Below, piece after piece: positions 36,691 through 39,935 of a stretch of 39,935 bases of DNA. Source of the stretch: an uncultured Clostridium sp. (GTDB lineage: Bacteria > Bacillota > Clostridia > TANB77 > CAG-508); the NCBI GenBank assembly GCA_900553125.1, contig USCB01000013.1, positions 1 through 39,935 of the forward strand, read 5' to 3'. The translations under genes and the position numbers were made by a program. Under the pieces are notes generated by a model. The model made no database searches and was not told the origin of the DNA. It saw only the letters and a program-made list of their open reading frames with translations. Each line of letters opens with the position of its first letter. Position 1 is the first letter of the stretch.

Positions 36691-37548
36691 ATGACATTAG
36701 GGTTAGCATTATCAGGAGGAGGAATTAGAGGAGCTGTTCATATAGGAGTATTAAAAGCTCTTGAAGAAAATAATATAAAAGTAGATATAATAGGAGGAAC
36801 AAGCTCAGGAAGTCTAGTTGCATCATTATATGCAATGGGATATTCACCTATACATATATATGAATTATTTAAAAGATATGGAAAAATAATTACAAACATG
36901 GAAAAAGGAACAATACTAAATGGTGTTGGTGGTTACATTATAAATAAAAAATTTAATATTTCTGGACTTAATGATGGAAAGGCAATAGAAGAGCTATATA
37001 ATGAATTTGCAGAAAAAAAGAAAATATACAAAATGTCAGACATGAAAATGCCAATTGCCATTCCTACAATTGACGTAAATGATGGAAAAGAATATGTTTT
37101 CACAAATATAGATTCCAAAAACAAAAGTTACAAAAAATACATTACAAATATAACAGTTGGGGAGGCAGTAAGAGCAAGTAGTAGTTTCCCTGCAATATTT
37201 TGCCCATGTGAGTTCGAAAATCACATATTTTTAGATGGTGGAACAATAAACAATATACCTGTTAGTGAAGTAAAAAAATTAGGAGCTAAAAAAGTTATAG
37301 CAGTCAAATTTGATCCAATAAAAATAGATAATCAAAGTAATGTAATGGATATTGTATTAAGAACAATTGATATTATGGGCAATAAAATAATAGAGAAAGA
37401 CTTAGAAAAATGTGACCTAATACTTAATATTCCAACAGATGATGAAATAGGGTTTTTAGATAGTAACCAAATAGAAAATTGTTATAAATTTGGGTATAAA
37501 ACAACTATAGAAAAAATGGAAGAAATAAAAAAAATACTTTCAAAATAA
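36691..37548 (+). CDS. Patatin-like phospholipase (RssA/NTE family)
   Basis: This 285-residue cytosolic acyl hydrolase has a Ser-Asp dyad. The oxyanion box GGGIRG lies at 9-14, the nucleophile elbow GTSSG places Ser38, and the catalytic Asp182 is in FLDGG. The start at 36691 is preferred because AAGGAG at 36676-36681 is 9 nt upstream. The alternative ATG at 36682 abuts that site. Length and motifs fit the RssA-like branch. The substrate is unknown, probably membrane phospholipid or lysophospholipid acyl chains. Confidence 0.9.
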   Translation: MTLGLALSGGGIRGAVHIGVLKALEENNIKVDIIGGTSSGSLVASLYAMGYSPIHIYELFKRYGKIITNMEKGTILNGVGGYIINKKFNISGLNDGKAIEELYNEFAEKKKIYKMSDMKMPIAIPTIDVNDGKEYVFTNIDSKNKSYKKYITNITVGEAVRASSSFPAIFCPCEFENHIFLDGGTINNIPVSEVKKLGAKKVIAVKFDPIKIDNQSNVMDIVLRTIDIMGNKIIEKDLEKCDLILNIPTDDEIGFLDSNQIENCYKFGYKTTIEKMEEIKKILSK

Positions 37549-37602
37549 AATTTCACATATTTTTATCAAAATAATATAATAAAATAAGAAAGAGAGGGGA
37601 AT

Positions 37603-38749
37603 ATGAATACATATTATTTTGATAATGGAGGTACAACAAAAGTAAAGCAAGAAGTAGTAGATGAAATGATACCATATTTTAGTGAGCATTATGGAAACCC
37701 TTCATCAGCATACGGAATTGGAAGAGAGGCAAAAAAAGCTATAGAAGAATCTAGAGAAAAAGTTGCTAAATTAATTGGTGCTAAGAAAAATGAAATATAT
37801 TTTACAAGTTGTGGTTCAGAGGCTGATAATACAGCATTAAAAGGAATAGCATATGAAAACGAAAGAAAGGGAAGACACATTATAACAACTAAAATTGAGC
37901 ATCCTGCTATTTTAGAAACATGTAAATTTTTAGAAAAACAAGGCTTTGAAATAACATACTTAAATGTTGATAATCAAGGATTTGTGAACTTAAAAGAATT
38001 AAAAAGGAGTATAACAGAAAAAACAATATTAATAAGTATAATGTTTGCAAATAATGAAATAGGAACAATTGAGCCAATAGAAGACATTGCAGAAATTGCA
38101 AAATCTAGGAATATAATATTTCACACAGATAGTGTTCAGGCAGTTCGGAAATGTAAAAATAAATGTTCACGAAATGGGAATAGATATGTTATCATTATCA
38201 GGACATAAATTTCATGGACCCAAAGGAGTTGGAGCATTATATGTAAAAGAAAATATAAAATTTGAAAAATTTATGAATGGAGGACATCAAGAGAAAAATA
38301 AAAGAGCAGGAACGGAAAATACAGCAGGAATAGTAGGATTAGGTAAAGCGGCAGAACTTGCAGATGAAGGATTAGAAGAACATATAAAAAAGATGAAAGA
38401 ATTGAAAAATTATTATTTAGAAAGAGTTACAAAAGAAATACCAAACATAAGAATAAATGGACCATTAAATGCAAGATTGCCAGGAAATATGAACATGTCA
38501 TTTGAAAATATAAATGGTAATGATTTATTACTTGAACTAGATAATGCTGGGATATGTGCATCAAGTGGCTCAGCATGTACATCAAAAGACCCTACACCAT
38601 CACATGTTTTAACAGCGATAGGTTTAGATGAAAAACTAATAAAAGGAGCTTTACGTATTACATTTGGAGAGTTCAACACATTAGAAGAAGTAGATTATTT
38701 GGTAGAAAACTTGAAGAAAAGTATAAAAAAGTTAAGAAAAACAGTATAA
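37603..38749 (+). CDS. nifS: Cysteine desulfurase, NifS/IscS type, requiring one +1 shift at a CGG codon
   Basis: Read as join(37603..38145, 38147..38749), this gives 381 residues, the usual length. The PLP enzyme takes sulfur from cysteine for Fe-S clusters and tRNA thiolation. Joined numbering shows FDNGGTT at 6-12, the conserved EH (99-100), the FHTDSVQAVG region, the PLP lysine Lys202 in SLSGHKFHGPKG, and the active-site Cys325 in SSGSACTS. The unshifted frame ends at 38208 in unrelated sequence. Skipping C38146 yields QAVGNVKINV, where Gly is strongly conserved. All catalytic residues on both sides are intact, which argues against a pseudogene. The RBS is GAGAGGGG. Confidence 0.9.
38146..38149 (+). 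other. +1 frameshift site 4 (CGGA) in nifS
   Basis: The zero frame reads GCA GTT CGG AAA TGT. Skipping C38146 gives GCA GTT GGA AAT GTA AAA ATA, that is A-V-G-N-V-K-I, the conserved cysteine desulfurase segment. Confidence 0.8.
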
Positions 38750-38827
38750 CAAGGAATAAAAGGCAAATAATAAAAAAAGAAAGATAAAATAACAGCAATT
38801 GCTATAATTATAAAAAGGAGAACCACC

Positions 38828-39682
38828 ATGAAAATAAATGGAATAAAAAAACATATAATTGAAATATTAGAAACGATAATTGGTTCATTTATAATGGCAG
38901 TTGCTGTATCACTTTTTTTACTTCCAAATGAATTATCTTCAGGTGGTTTTGCAGGAATCGCAACAATTATATATTATCTATTAAAAATACCAATGGGAAC
39001 AACTATACTTATTTTAAATATACCTTTATTCATATTGGCAACTTTTAAAATAGGAAGAAGATTTTTAGAAAAATCCATAATAGGAACTGTTAGTTTATCA
39101 TTATTTATAGATATACTTGATAAATTTAACCCACTTACAAATGATAAAATATTAGCATGTGTATATGGTGGAATCCTTACCGGAATTGGGACAGCCATTT
39201 TACTAAGAGCTCATTCATCAACAGGTGGCTCAGATTTACTAAGTCTTGTTATAAAAGAGTACAAGCCTATGTTTCGAACTGGTAATTTGATATCAATAAT
39301 AGATTTTATAATTGTTTTTTTTAATGTTATATTTTTAAATAAGATAGAGATTGGGCTATATTCTGTGATTGCAATATATCTTATGGGGAAGGTTATTGAT
39401 ATTTTGTTTGAGGGAATTTATTTTACAAAATTGATATTCATAATATCAGATAGGAGTAATGAAATAGCTTATTTTATAGAACGTGATGTTAAGAGAGGTG
39501 TGACTGGAATTTATGGAAAAGGAATGTATACAGATTCGAAAAAGTTGGTTTTGATGTGTGCTATAGGAAGAAATGATTTGGCAGAGATAAAGAAGGCTAT
39601 AAAGAAAATAGACCCAAAGGCTTTTTTGATAATAACAAATTCGAGAGAAGTTTTGGGGGTTGGGTTTAAGGAGAAGATATAG
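38828..39682 (+). CDS. YitT family membrane protein (DUF161 + DUF2179)
   Basis: This 284-residue protein has five to six membrane segments in residues 1-200, including the family motif LLPNELSSGGFAGIATIIYY near 31-50 and HSSTGGSDLLSLVI near 129-142. A cytosolic DUF2179 domain (about 205-284) with RGVTGIYGKGMYT and a late VLGVGFKEKI follows. The transport or signalling role of the family is not established. The ATG has AAAAAGGAG upstream. It follows nifS by 78 nt with no clear terminator between, so it may be read from the same transcript. Confidence 0.88.
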   Translation: MKINGIKKHIIEILETIIGSFIMAVAVSLFLLPNELSSGGFAGIATIIYYLLKIPMGTTILILNIPLFILATFKIGRRFLEKSIIGTVSLSLFIDILDKFNPLTNDKILACVYGGILTGIGTAILLRAHSSTGGSDLLSLVIKEYKPMFRTGNLISIIDFIIVFFNVIFLNKIEIGLYSVIAIYLMGKVIDILFEGIYFTKLIFIISDRSNEIAYFIERDVKRGVTGIYGKGMYTDSKKLVLMCAIGRNDLAEIKKAIKKIDPKAFLIITNSREVLGVGFKEKI

Positions 39683-39775
39683 TTTGAAAGTTATATAGAA
39701 AAAATGAGAGAAGGTACGAAAATATTACAAGAGTATTACAAAAACATAACATTTTGATTACATCACACAGTGCAG

Positions 39776-39804
39776 TTGAAAACGGGTGCTAAATATGCTA
39801 TACT
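39776..39804 (+). promoter_or_regulatory. Predicted promoter of the pilin-like gene
   Basis: TTGAAA (39776-39781), 17 nt, TATACT (39799-39804). The leader that follows contains an imperfect inverted repeat (TTCGTTTTGTAT with ATAAAATACGAA, 10 of 12) just before the ribosome site. Confidence 0.6.
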
Positions 39805-39860
39805 TTTTACAGGATGTGGTATTCGTTTTGTATCGCATAAAATACGAAAGGATAAAAAGT

Positions 39861-39935
39861 ATGATGAAAAATAAAATTAAGGAAAATAGAGCTATAACGC
39901 TGATTGCACTTGTTGTAACAGTGATTGTTTTATTA
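39861..39935 (+). CDS. Prepilin-like N-terminal segment (partial, continues beyond window)
   Basis: The last 25 codons read a short basic leader followed by NRAITLIALVVTVIVLL. This resembles a type IV prepilin-type cleavage and methylation segment, where the classical form is GFTLIE. Here Ala-Ile replaces Gly-Phe and Ala replaces the Glu at position 5. Such K/N-R-(A/G)-I-T-L-I-A-L-V-V-T starts are common in proteins of low-GC gut Clostridia. The ATG at 39861 (followed by a second ATG) has an AAAGG site, and a promoter lies upstream. Nothing can be said of the rest of the protein. Confidence 0.6.
   Translation, partial: MMKNKIKENRAITLIALVVTVIVLL

Noticed and set aside
11379..38149. Classical slippery-sequence programmed frameshifting with a downstream pseudoknot
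   Set aside because: The P-site codons differ at all four places and, except for AAA-C in mrdA, cannot re-pair well at +1. I see no common downstream stem and no consistent upstream Shine-Dalgarno-like stimulator. Only CGG is shared.
11379..38149. CGG reassigned to another amino acid in the zero frame
   Set aside because: Reading CGG as any amino acid leaves the downstream frame wrong at all four sites. Only a one-base skip or four-base reading repairs them.
1..39935. CRISPR array
   Set aside because: No series of regularly spaced direct repeats was seen. The only tandem repeat (2013-2123) has no unique spacers of constant length.

Overview
The window is very AT-rich chromosomal DNA of a low-GC Firmicute, most likely an uncultured gut-type Clostridia lineage. 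Arg is mostly AGA, Shine-Dalgarno sequences are canonical (AGGAGG or AAGGAG), and promoters are near-consensus sigma-A type. The gene families fit: AddB, MecA, DUF4321-RadC-MreBCD-PBP2-MinC, YitT, and very large cell-surface proteins. I cannot name a species from sequence alone.

Layout. 1-4.3 kb (+): C-terminus of addB, pgeF, a GC-rich tandem repeat, an S66 LD-carboxypeptidase and a membrane-anchored phosphodiester glycosidase. 4.4-5.5 kb: a scarred accessory patch with an internally deleted IS66-type element, a tRNA-Arg(ACG), an integrase tail and a broken histidine phosphatase. 5.5-8.2 kb (-): M29 aminopeptidase, Bax-inhibitor-1 family protein, MecA-like adaptor. 8.3-14.6 kb (+): one cell-shape operon, DUF4321-radC-mreB-mreC-mreD-mrdA-minC. 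14.6-15.6 kb (-): three small unknown genes. 15.6-16.5 kb: a dead Rpn-type nuclease/transposase and a long promoter leader. 16.5-35.0 kb (+): a tandemly duplicated pair of giant surface proteins (A1-B1, A2-B2). 35.1-39.7 kb (+): WG-repeat protein, patatin-like lipase, NifS-type cysteine desulfurase, YitT-family protein. The window ends inside a pilin-like gene.

The outstanding observation concerns decoding. Three conserved, normally essential or housekeeping genes (mreD, mrdA, nifS) are broken by four +1 frameshifts. Each shift lies at an in-frame CGG codon. Skipping the C restores the frame and places a glycine (GGA or GGT) where the family has a conserved glycine. I read every CDS in the window by eye: CGG occurs about sixty times out of frame, but in frame only at these four places. 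No gene uses CGG as an ordinary Arg codon, whereas CGT (about 14) and CGA (2) are used normally. The one Arg tRNA in the window has anticodon ACG (inosine-modified, reading CGU/CGC/CGA but not CGG). The simplest biological reading is that CGG is an unassigned or starved codon at which ribosomes skip one base, or that CGGN is read as a four-base glycine codon. A systematic sequencing or assembly insertion of C before GG is the main alternative and must be excluded with reads and relatives.

The cell-envelope theme is strong: peptidoglycan editing and recycling (PgeF, LD-carboxypeptidase), rod-shape synthesis (MreBCD, PBP2), septum placement (MinC) and about 6,000 residues of surface protein. 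The two A-B cassettes look like a duplicated two-component surface structure with isopeptide-type (Cna-B/SpaA, SdrD-B-like) domains and C-terminal membrane anchors, but no canonical LPXTG and no sortase in the window.
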